Below, piece by piece: positions 1 to 5,456 of a stretch of DNA of 5,697 nt. Source of the stretch: Lachnospiraceae bacterium UBA3785 (GTDB taxonomy: Bacteria; Bacillota; Clostridia; Lachnospirales; Lachnospiraceae); NCBI GenBank assembly GCA_002369495.1, contig DFFD01000124.1, positions 1 through 5,697 on the forward strand, written 5' to 3'. Below the pieces are notes generated by a model. The model was given only the letters and a program-made list of their open reading frames with translations. It was not told the DNA's origin and searched no databases. Position 1 is the stretch's first letter; each line of letters opens with the position of its first letter. The translations under genes were made by a program, and so were the position numbers.

Positions 1-19
1 GAACCGTCCCTTAAAAACA

Positions 20-60
20 TAAAAAATCCGTGCGCCTCACTCCGAACCAGGCCCCACAGA
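20..60 (-). terminator. Intrinsic terminator of the SRP RNA gene
   Basis: On the minus strand UCUGUG (60-55) can pair with CACGGA (32-27), with an inner GCCU/AGGC helix (52-49 with 37-34), directly followed by a run of six U (26-21) and, after a short break, five more U (17-13). This is a standard intrinsic terminator shape. The 3' arm is the same strand that closes the mature SRP RNA with its 5' end, so the two pairings are mutually exclusive. Confidence 0.75.
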
Positions 61-293
61 CGTAACCTCCCCAGCCTGCTCAGCCCAGGCACCCTCACGT
101 CACCCGGAAGCTCCTGCTTAGTGCTGCTGTATTCCTACCCTGACACGGTTCACAGGTTTCCGCCGCATGAGACCCGGACGTCAACGCCACTTAAGAAGGG
201 CAGCTCCATAAAGACTGGCCCTCGGATCGGCATGGCCCCTGCTGTAGCGGATTGCAGGTTACAGGGCCCCGCTAATGCCCCGGCTGCACGGAT
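27..293 (-). ncRNA. ffs: Signal recognition particle RNA, large Bacillus-type (with Alu domain)
   Basis: RNA scaffold of the signal recognition particle; with Ffh it targets membrane and secreted proteins to the translocon. Read on the minus strand, the tip of helix 8 is present: GUCAGG (complement of 139-144), a GUA/UAC stem capped by a GGAA tetraloop (132-135), then AGCAGC (123-128), the Ffh-binding asymmetric loop. The 5' half carries the Alu-domain segment with the conserved UGUAA followed by CCUGCAAUCCGC, which closely matches B. subtilis scRNA from memory. The ends close on each other: AUCCGUGC (293-286) pairs with GCACGGAU (33-26). Length is about 267 nt, near the roughly 270 nt of B. 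subtilis scRNA, and far longer than the 4.5S form. It is divergent from the downstream pfkA-dnaX operon, whereas in Bacillus it is co-directional with dnaX. Ends are inferred from the closing stem and promoter spacing, so may be off by a few bases. Confidence 0.95.
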
Positions 294-300
294 AAATTGA

Positions 301-329
301 AGTATATACGATTATCCGGGAAATGTCAA
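301..329 (-). promoter_or_regulatory. Sigma-A promoter of the SRP RNA gene
   Basis: Minus-strand TTGACA (329-324, perfect -35), a 17-bp spacer, and TATACT (306-301, five of six to the -10 consensus). The predicted start, 7-8 bases on, falls at about 293-294, exactly where the closing stem of the SRP RNA begins. Such a near-perfect promoter fits a highly expressed stable RNA. The AT-rich DNA just upstream (about 330-352) could act as an UP element but also contains the -35 box of the divergent pfkA promoter. Confidence 0.88.
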
Positions 330-345
330 ATGCTCTCAAAAAAAT

Positions 346-374
346 TTGTAAAATACAGCCCGCTGGGGTATAAT
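346..374 (+). promoter_or_regulatory. Sigma-A promoter of the pfkA-dnaX operon
   Basis: TTGTAA (346-351, four of six), a 17-bp spacer, then a perfect TATAAT (369-374). Transcription should start near 380-382, giving a 5' leader of about 60 nt before the pfkA ATG. Its -35 box begins 16 bp from the -35 box of the divergent SRP RNA promoter, so two polymerases could hardly occupy both at once. Confidence 0.8.
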
Positions 375-387
375 GATGATAACTGTA

Positions 388-403
388 CCGGCAGGCGCGC
401 CGG
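388..403 (+). other. Small hairpin at the 5' end of the operon leader
   Basis: CCGGC (388-392) and GCCGG (399-403) form a GC-only stem with a six-base loop, within about 8 nt of the expected transcript start. No U-run follows, so it is not a terminator. A 5'-end hairpin that protects the mRNA is a possible role, but this is inference only. The stretch is too short for a riboswitch, and no T-box or leader-peptide features are seen. Confidence 0.4.
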
Positions 404-441
404 CACATTTTCAAAATATAATAAGGAAAGAAGGTAGGAAC

Positions 442-1521
442 ATGAAGCGAATCGGTCTCTTAACCAGCGGCGGCGACTGCCAGGCCCTGAACGCCACGAT
501 GCGCGGCGTTGTGAAGGGTCTCTCCAACAACTGCAGCGAACTTGAAGTGTACGGGTTTGAAGAGGGTTACAAGGGTCTCATTTACGGCCATCACAGGCTG
601 CTCACCTCCGACGACTTCTCGGGCATCCTGACCCGCGGCGGCACGATCATCGGGTCCTCCCGCCAGCCGTTCAAGCTCATGCGCGAGCCGGATTCGAACG
701 GGCTTGACAAGGTCGAGGCGATGAAGCAGAATTATTACAAGCTTCGCCTGGACTGCCTCGTGATCCTGGGCGGCAACGGCACCCAGAAGACAGCCAACCT
801 GCTCCGCGAGGAGGGACTGAACGTCATTCATCTGCCCAAGACGATCGACAACGATATCTGGGGCACCGACCTCACCTTCGGCTACCAGAGCGCGATCGAC
901 ATCGCGACGGCGGCGATCGACCAGATCCACACGACAGCCTCCTCCCACGGCCGCGTCTTCATCGTGGAAGTCATGGGCCACAAGGTCGGCTGGCTGACGC
1001 TCTCCGCGGGCATCGCGTCCGGCGCGGACATCATCCTGATCCCTGAGATCCCCTACGATCTCGACAGCGTCTGCGCGGCGATTGACAAGCGCCACAAGGG
1101 CGGCAAGAAATTCACGATCCTCGCGGTCGCGGAAGGTGCGATCCCGAAGAAGATCGCCGTAAAGGGCAAAAAGGAGCAGAGAAAGGCGATGGAGAAGATG
1201 CTCGAGAAGTATCCGTCCGTCTCCTACAAGCTCGCGCACGATATCACCGAGCGCACGGGCTATGAAGTCCGCGTGACGGTGCCGGGCCACGTCCAGCGCG
1301 GCGGTTCACCGGATCCGTTCGACCGCATCCTCTCGACGAGGATCGGCGTCTACGCGGCCCAGCTCATCATGAACAACGAATTCGGCTGCATGGTCGCGTC
1401 CGTCAACAACAAGATCGTCAAGGTACCGCTCGAGGAGAGCGCCGGCAAGCTGAAAATGGTCGATCCGGAGGACCAGACCGTCAAGCTCGCAAAATACATG
1501 GGAATCAGTTTCGGAGATTAA
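442..1521 (+). CDS. pfkA: 6-phosphofructokinase (PfkA family, group III-like)
   Basis: Cytoplasmic glycolytic enzyme that phosphorylates fructose 6-phosphate to fructose 1,6-bisphosphate. The 359-aa product has the family motifs in order: GGDC (10-13) in the nucleotide/pyrophosphate loop, GGNGT (110-114), PKTIDND (132-138) with the probable catalytic base Asp136 (E. coli Asp127), VEVMGH (175-180) and PGHVQRGGSP (281-290) in the sugar-phosphate site. It is about 40 residues longer than E. coli PfkA (320), partly from a Lys-rich insert around 233-260. Gly113 equals the Gly typical of ATP users, but Lys133 is the residue typical of pyrophosphate users and group III enzymes, and Asn112 replaces the usual Asp, so ATP versus pyrophosphate use is open. 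The ATG at 442 is chosen because AAGG (431-434) lies 7 nt upstream; an in-frame ATG at 373 lies inside the promoter -10 box. It ends 3 nt before dnaX, which indicates co-transcription. Confidence 0.93.
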   Translation: MKRIGLLTSGGDCQALNATMRGVVKGLSNNCSELEVYGFEEGYKGLIYGHHRLLTSDDFSGILTRGGTIIGSSRQPFKLMREPDSNGLDKVEAMKQNYYKLRLDCLVILGGNGTQKTANLLREEGLNVIHLPKTIDNDIWGTDLTFGYQSAIDIATAAIDQIHTTASSHGRVFIVEVMGHKVGWLTLSAGIASGADIILIPEIPYDLDSVCAAIDKRHKGGKKFTILAVAEGAIPKKIAVKGKKEQRKAMEKMLEKYPSVSYKLAHDITERTGYEVRVTVPGHVQRGGSPDPFDRILSTRIGVYAAQLIMNNEFGCMVASVNNKIVKVPLEESAGKLKMVDPEDQTVKLAKYMGISFGD

Positions 1522-1524
1522 AAT

Positions 1525-3180
1525 ATGTCCTACGTTGCCCTTTACCGCAAGGCGCGTCCTCCGGTCTTTGAGGAGATTAAAGGCCAGGACCATGTGGTCA
1601 GAACACTGAAAAATCAAGTCATAACGGACCGGCTGCAGCACGCCTACCTGTTCTGCGGTACCAGAGGCACCGGCAAGACCTCCGCGGCCAGGATACTGGC
1701 CAGAGCCGTCAACTGCGAACACCCGAAGGACGGCAACCCCTGCAATGAATGCGCCTCCTGCCGCGCGATCGCGGCGGGAAGCGCTATGAATGTGATCGAG
1801 ATCGACGCCGCCTCCAACAACGGCGTCGACAACGTCCGCGAGATCGTGGAGGAGGTTCGCTACCGTCCTGCCCAGGGAAAATACAAGATCTACATCATTG
1901 ACGAAGTGCACATGCTCTCGACGTCAGCCTTCAATGCGCTCTTAAAGACACTGGAGGAGCCGCCGTCGTATGTCATTTTCATTCTGGCGACAACGGAGGT
2001 CCACAAGATCCCGATCACGATCCTGTCGCGCTGCCAGCGGTACGATTTTCACCGGATCGGCGCGGACACGATCTCGGAACGGATGCGCGAGCTCGCCGGC
2101 CGTGAGGGAATCACGGCGGACGACAAAGCCCTCCGCTTCATCGCGCGCGCCGCGGAAGGCTCGATGCGCGACGCGCTCTCGCTGCTTGACCGCTGTCTGG
2201 CGTACGCAAACGGCGGGGAGATCGACTACGAGACGGCGCTTGCCGCCCTCGGGGCTGTGGACGCGGACGTCTACAACGAACTCATCGACGTGCTCTCGCG
2301 GGGCGAGGCGGGCAGGGGGGTTTTCATTTTCGACAAGATGGTCGAGAGCGGCCGCGAAGTCGGGCAGTTTGTCGGTGATTTCATCGGCTACCTGCGAAAT
2401 CTCCTGCTGATCGCGACCTCCGCCGCCGAAGCCGAGGACCTCGTCGACGTCTCCGGGGAGCAGCGCGGGGCAATGAAGGAGATTGCGGAACGCATCCCGG
2501 CGGGCACGATCATGCGCTACATCCGGGTGCTCTCGGAACTGCAGAATTCCCTGCGAAGCGCCTCGAACCGGCGGATCCTGACGGAAGTCGCCCTGGTGAA
2601 GCTCGCGCGGCCGCAGATGGAGAAGACCTCGGACGCGGTGTTCGACCGCCTGAGGCTGCTCGAGGAGAAGATCGAGGACCTGGAGGCAAACGGCGTCACC
2701 GTGAGGCGCGAGCCGGATGCCGGGCCGTATGAGCCGGAAAATGAAGACCCCGAGCCGGAACCCGGCTGGGTGCCCCCGTTTGCGGCTCCGGAAGAGCTGC
2801 AGCGGATCGCGGCTGAGTGGGGAACGGCGGCGGACGCGGTGGAGAGTCCGTCAGCCAGGGCGGCCGTGAAAAACGCCCAGCTCCGCTACAACGGGGAGAA
2901 CGCTGACGACCATGCGCTGTACCTCCGGCCTTCGGCGAAGTATACGGCGGTATGGGACGGACTTATCTTCAGGGCCGAGGAGGCGGCAGCCGTAAAAGCC
3001 CAGCTTGAAGCCGCGATCGAGAGAAGGTTCAAAGTCCGCGCGGACGTCGTTCTTTTGCGGTCGGAGGATAAGAGTGACCGCCTCGGCGAAGTGAAGGTTG
3101 AAGACATCCTCGGGGACCGTACCAGGATCGGGATGGCCGTCGAGGAAGCTGACGATGCGGAATTTAATGCGGGGATCTGA
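1525..3180 (+). CDS. dnaX: DNA polymerase III subunit tau/gamma (clamp loader)
   Basis: AAA+ ATPase subunit of the clamp loader, which opens the beta clamp and places it on primed DNA; the tau tail also links the polymerase to the helicase. The 551-aa product shows Walker A GTRGTGKT (45-52), a four-cysteine zinc module (Cys64, 73, 76, 79), Walker B IIDEVH (124-129), sensor 1 ATTE (155-158), the arginine finger in LSRCQ (167-171) and sensor 2 GSMRDA (212-217). The oligomerisation domain ends near 362, followed by a charged helix (about 372-390), an acidic Pro/Glu-rich linker (about 395-420) and a C-terminal tau-like domain (about 423-515). Length is near the roughly 560 aa of B. subtilis DnaX. 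The ATG at 1525 has GGAG (1513-1516) 8 nt upstream, inside the pfkA end. I see no convincing slippery heptamer for a shorter gamma form. The downstream ybaB-recR arrangement is the classic one. Confidence 0.97.
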   Translation: MSYVALYRKARPPVFEEIKGQDHVVRTLKNQVITDRLQHAYLFCGTRGTGKTSAARILARAVNCEHPKDGNPCNECASCRAIAAGSAMNVIEIDAASNNGVDNVREIVEEVRYRPAQGKYKIYIIDEVHMLSTSAFNALLKTLEEPPSYVIFILATTEVHKIPITILSRCQRYDFHRIGADTISERMRELAGREGITADDKALRFIARAAEGSMRDALSLLDRCLAYANGGEIDYETALAALGAVDADVYNELIDVLSRGEAGRGVFIFDKMVESGREVGQFVGDFIGYLRNLLLIATSAAEAEDLVDVSGEQRGAMKEIAERIPAGTIMRYIRVLSELQNSLRSASNRRILTEVALVKLARPQMEKTSDAVFDRLRLLEEKIEDLEANGVTVRREPDAGPYEPENEDPEPEPGWVPPFAAPEELQRIAAEWGTAADAVESPSARAAVKNAQLRYNGENADDHALYLRPSAKYTAVWDGLIFRAEEAAAVKAQLEAAIERRFKVRADVVLLRSEDKSDRLGEVKVEDILGDRTRIGMAVEEADDAEFNAGI

Positions 3181-3225
3181 TGATCCGGCATTATTTCATA
3201 TAATTATAATGAAAGGAAGAGACAA

Positions 3226-3573
3226 GTGGCAAAGAGAGGCGGATTTTCCGGGATGCCCGGAAATATGAACAACCTGATGAAGCAGGCGCAGCGCATGCAG
3301 CGCCAGATGGAGGAGAACCAGAAGGCTCTCGAGGAGAAGGAATTTACCGCGACGGCCGGCGGCGGAGCCGTTGAGATCGCGGTGAACGGCAAGCGCGAGG
3401 TGCTGCGCCTGCACATCGATCCCGAAGCGGTCGATCCGGAAGACGTTGAGACCCTGGAGGACATGATCGTCGCGGCGATCAACGAAGTGTTCCGCAAGGT
3501 AGACGCGGAGCAGGCGAGCATGATGGGCAAAATGACAGGCGGCATGGGAGGCCTTGGCGGTGGACTATTTTAG
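3226..3573 (+). CDS. ybaB: YbaB/EbfC family nucleoid-associated protein
   Basis: Small DNA-binding protein (115 aa, family usually about 100-115) that coats the nucleoid as a dimer; the physiological role is still loosely defined, and linkage to dnaX and recR is widespread. The sequence has a Met/Gln-rich amphipathic helix (MNNLMKQAQRMQRQME, 14-29), a central EFTATAGGGAVEIAVNG strand region (39-55), the DPEAVDPEDVETLEDMI segment (65-81), and a Gly/Met-rich tail, as expected of the family. The start is GTG at 3226, with AGGAAG (3214-3219) 6 nt upstream; this places MAKRGGF at the N terminus, a common family beginning. The 45-nt gap after dnaX is the widest in the operon, AT-rich, and holds a short GGATC/GATCC inverted repeat (3173-3186) over the dnaX stop. 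The gene end overlaps recR by 14 nt. Confidence 0.95.
   Translation: MAKRGGFSGMPGNMNNLMKQAQRMQRQMEENQKALEEKEFTATAGGGAVEIAVNGKREVLRLHIDPEAVDPEDVETLEDMIVAAINEVFRKVDAEQASMMGKMTGGMGGLGGGLF
3546..3551 (+). promoter_or_regulatory. Ribosome binding site that fixes the recR start
   Basis: GGGAGG inside the end of ybaB lies 8 nt before the GTG at 3560 but only 2 nt before the alternative TTG at 3554. The spacing and the resulting MDYFSS N terminus, typical for RecR, both favour 3560. Confidence 0.75.
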
Positions 3574-4159
3574 CAGTCACATCAGCGACCTCGTGGAGCA
3601 GCTGTCCTCGCTTCCGGGGATCGGCTCCAAGACGGCGCAGAGACTTGCATTTTTCATCATCAGCCAGCCGGAGGAGAAGGCGAAGCGGCTTGCGGCGAGC
3701 ATTGTGGCGGCCCGGACGAACGTCCGCTACTGCAAATGCTGCTGCACACTGACGGACGCCGAGATCTGCCCGATCTGCTCGAACCCGAAGCGTGACAAGT
3801 CGACGATCATGGTCGTTGAGACCCCGAGGGACCTGGCGGCCTACGAGAAGACCGGCAAGTACGAGGGCGTCTACCACGTTCTGCACGGGGCAATCTCGCC
3901 GATGCTCGGCATCGGCCCGGACGACATCCGCCTGAAGGAGCTCATGACGAGGCTTTCATCGGGGGACGTGCAGGAGGTGATCATCGCGACCAACTCCTCG
4001 CTCGAAGGGGAGACGACCGCGATGTACATCAGCCGGCTGGTCAAGCCGACCGGGATCCGGACGACCCGCATCGCGAGCGGCGTCCCGGTGGGCGGCGATC
4101 TTGAGAATATCGACGAGGTGACCCTCCTCCGCGCACTCGACGGGAGAGTGGTGCTGTGA
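3560..4159 (+). CDS. recR: Recombination protein RecR
   Basis: Recombination mediator that works with RecO (and RecF) to load RecA on single-stranded DNA during gap repair. The 199-aa product is family length. It has the N-terminal helix-hairpin-helix LPGIGSKTAQRLAF (18-31), a C4 zinc finger with Cys58, Cys61, Cys70 and Cys73 (two extra Cys at 60 and 62 make an unusual cysteine cluster), a Toprim domain beginning IMVVE (83-87) with HGAISPMLGIGP (109-120), and the C-terminal GVPVGGDLE segment (174-182). The GTG start at 3560 is chosen by the ribosome site at 3546-3551. It overlaps ybaB by 14 nt and the next gene by 4 nt (GTGA), so translational coupling on both sides is likely. Confidence 0.97.
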   Translation: MDYFSSHISDLVEQLSSLPGIGSKTAQRLAFFIISQPEEKAKRLAASIVAARTNVRYCKCCCTLTDAEICPICSNPKRDKSTIMVVETPRDLAAYEKTGKYEGVYHVLHGAISPMLGIGPDDIRLKELMTRLSSGDVQEVIIATNSSLEGETTAMYISRLVKPTGIRTTRIASGVPVGGDLENIDEVTLLRALDGRVVL

Positions 4160-5250
4160 GGGGCGGCCGCCGCAGGAAAATGAGAGCCATGTATATGCGC
4201 ACGGCTCTTATTTGTGTGCTTTTGATGGCGGCGGGCCTTGCATTTTTCTGGTACCGAAGCGAGCGGGCCTACACCGGTTACATCGTGACGGAAGCCGAAC
4301 GGGGGGACGGCCCGGACGCGAAGGCCGTGACGTTCGGCGGGCGGATCCTCCGCTATTCAAAGGCCGGCGCGGAGGTACTTGATGCGGGCATGACGTCTCT
4401 TGCGAGACAGTCGTTCGAGATGACCAGCCCGGAGGCAAAAATCAGCGGAAAATACGCGCTCGTCTATGACAAGGGGGGCCGCGAAGGCTATCTTTTTTCC
4501 GCGGACGGCCGTGTGACGGCTCTTGCGGCACAGGGGATCATCGGCACGGGGGCAGTCTCATCCCGCGGCAATGCGGTCCTCATCGTGAAGGAGGAGGGGC
4601 TCTCGGCGCATTTTACGGACGGGAGCGGCTTTGCGGAGGAGAGCCTTGCATTTGAGGATTTTGTGCCTCTTGCGGCAGCTGTTTCGGGAAATGAAAACAC
4701 CCTCGTCTTCTCCGGCGTCAGGACCGACACGGGGGCGTCCGAAATGCGTTTTTATAATAAGAAAGATCTCACACTGACCGCAAGCTTTGACTGCGGCGGT
4801 ACGGTCATTCCCGTGCTGGCGCCTCTTTCGGGAAACCGGGTGCTGGCGGTGGGCGACGATACGGTTTTCATGTTCCGGGCCGGAAAGGATCCGAAGGAGA
4901 TTTCCGCGCGCGAGACGGGCGGAGCCGTCCTCATGACGGTCTCGGACGGAAAACGCGCAGCAGTCCTTGCGAGGAACCGCGAGACCGGGAAGAATGAACT
5001 CGCGGTCTGGAACGCAGCCGGCCTTACGGCCCGCACGGAGACGGAGTTTGAGCCTGAAAAGGCAGCGGTCTCCGGAAATGAGATCCTTCTTTATAACAGA
5101 GACTCGCTGCTCATCGTTTCCGCGTCAGGCAGGGTCCGCTTTGAGGGGACCGTCAGCGAGAAAGGACCGGTGAAGCTGTGCGTCAGGATCACGGACGCGA
5201 AGTACCGGATCACCACGGATTACGGGACGTTCGAGTACGCTTTCAGCTAG
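4156..5250 (+). CDS. DUF5711-like membrane-anchored propeller protein, function unknown
   Basis: Function is unknown. The 364-aa product starts with a basic stretch (RGGRRRKMR, 2-10) and one hydrophobic segment (about 16-33), predicting a signal anchor with the C-terminal bulk outside the cell. The rest contains repeated units in which a Ser-Gly-Asn-like turn leads into a beta strand: near Ser97, 135, 177, 225, 263 and 306, a period of about 38-48 residues. That suggests a six- or seven-bladed beta-propeller. The N-terminal FGGRILRYSKAG and EMTSPEAKISGKYALVYDK segments resemble DUF5711 proteins of Lachnospiraceae as I remember them; no search was possible. No catalytic motif is evident. The GTG at 4156 (GGGAG at 4142-4146, 9 nt upstream, GTGA overlap with recR) is preferred; ATG at 4180, 4189 or 4195 would keep the membrane segment. 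It is the last gene of the operon. Confidence 0.75.
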   Translation: MRGGRRRKMRAMYMRTALICVLLMAAGLAFFWYRSERAYTGYIVTEAERGDGPDAKAVTFGGRILRYSKAGAEVLDAGMTSLARQSFEMTSPEAKISGKYALVYDKGGREGYLFSADGRVTALAAQGIIGTGAVSSRGNAVLIVKEEGLSAHFTDGSGFAEESLAFEDFVPLAAAVSGNENTLVFSGVRTDTGASEMRFYNKKDLTLTASFDCGGTVIPVLAPLSGNRVLAVGDDTVFMFRAGKDPKEISARETGGAVLMTVSDGKRAAVLARNRETGKNELAVWNAAGLTARTETEFEPEKAAVSGNEILLYNRDSLLIVSASGRVRFEGTVSEKGPVKLCVRITDAKYRITTDYGTFEYAFS

Positions 5251-5277
5251 GATTGTACATATTGTCTATAGAGAGAG

Positions 5278-5327
5278 GGGAGGCTCCGGGCGGTCCATAC
5301 CAGATTTGGGCTGCCGCGGAGCCTTCT
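5278..5327 (+). terminator. Long imperfect hairpin, possible operon terminator
   Basis: Bases 5278-5297 can pair with 5307-5327 in a stem of about 20 bp, including GGCTCCG/CGGAGCC (5282-5288 with 5317-5323), one bulged G (5316), a few GU pairs and a nine-base loop (5298-5306). It starts 27 nt after the last stop codon, the right place for a terminator, but is followed only by UUCU within the stem end and then mixed sequence, so the U-tract is poor. It may instead be a 3' stabilising structure that allows partial read-through toward the rRNA region. Confidence 0.45.
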
Positions 5328-5346
5328 GCGCTAGATGTAGATTTTG

Positions 5347-5374
5347 AAAAAAACTTTGAAAAAAATGAAAAAAA
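5347..5374 (+). promoter_or_regulatory. Phased A-tracts, UP-element-like DNA before rRNA P1
   Basis: Three runs of seven A (5347-5353, 5359-5365, 5368-5374) are centred 12 and 9 bp apart, near one helical turn. They end 3 bp before the P1 -35 box. This is where an UP element binds the alpha subunits of RNA polymerase, and phased A-tracts also bend DNA. Both roles are typical of strong rRNA promoters; here they are inferred from base composition and position. Confidence 0.65.
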
Positions 5375-5377
5375 GGC

Positions 5378-5406
5378 TTGCAAAATACCTGAACATCTGA
5401 TAATAT
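5378..5406 (+). promoter_or_regulatory. rRNA operon promoter P1
   Basis: TTGCAA (5378-5383), a 17-bp spacer and TAATAT (5401-5406), with TG at 5398-5399 one base before the -10 box (extended -10). A-tract DNA lies directly upstream. Predicted start near 5412-5414. It lies 103 bp upstream of the matching element of P2, a normal spacing for tandem rRNA promoters. Confidence 0.7.
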
Positions 5407-5413
5407 ACCATCT

Positions 5414-5447
5414 GCACCGCAAAAGCGGGGACGCGAAAGGGCGGTGC
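5414..5447 (+). other. Hairpin at the 5' end of the P1 transcript
   Basis: GCACCGC (5414-5420) and GCGGTGC (5441-5447) are perfect inverse complements around a 20-base interior, which can itself form a short GCG/CGC stem (5425-5427 with 5432-5434). It begins at about the predicted P1 start, so it would form only in transcripts from P1, not P2. It is followed by an A-rich rather than a U-rich stretch, so it is not an intrinsic terminator. Confidence 0.55.
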
Positions 5448-5456
5448 GAAAAGAAA

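Noticed and set aside
394..401. 8-bp palindrome GGCGCGCC in the pfkA leader
   Set aside because: It is explained by the GC-rich leader hairpin and has no partner elsewhere in the window.
373..441. Upstream in-frame ATG start for pfkA adding 23 residues
   Set aside because: That ATG lies in the promoter -10 box, upstream of the transcript start, and the added residues do not belong to the family.
460..1290. 276-codon open frame on the minus strand opposite pfkA
   Set aside because: It is a shadow: the pfkA frame carries all family motifs, while the reverse product is rich in Arg, Asp, Ala and Val, as expected from the GC-rich third positions of pfkA.
1306..1911. 201-codon open frame on the minus strand across the pfkA-dnaX junction
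   Set aside because: It runs antisense through two clear genes, has no recognisable motif and no convincing ribosome site.
1970..2410. 146-codon plus-strand frame inside dnaX
   Set aside because: Composition is extremely Ser/Arg-rich, a typical out-of-frame reading of a GC-rich gene, and it lies wholly within the conserved DnaX core.
2868..2874. GAAAAAC as a programmed frameshift site for a short gamma form of DnaX
   Set aside because: The first base is G, not A, so it is not a proper slippery heptamer, it is far beyond the usual place after domain III, and no supporting stem was seen.
3182..3210. Internal promoter before ybaB (TATAAT at 3205-3210)
   Set aside because: No acceptable -35 box lies 16-18 bp upstream, and AT-rich sequence is expected near the ybaB ribosome site.
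3554..3559. TTG start for recR adding two residues
   Set aside because: It is only 2 nt from the ribosome binding site; GTG at 3560 has an 8-nt spacing and gives the usual MDYFSS start.
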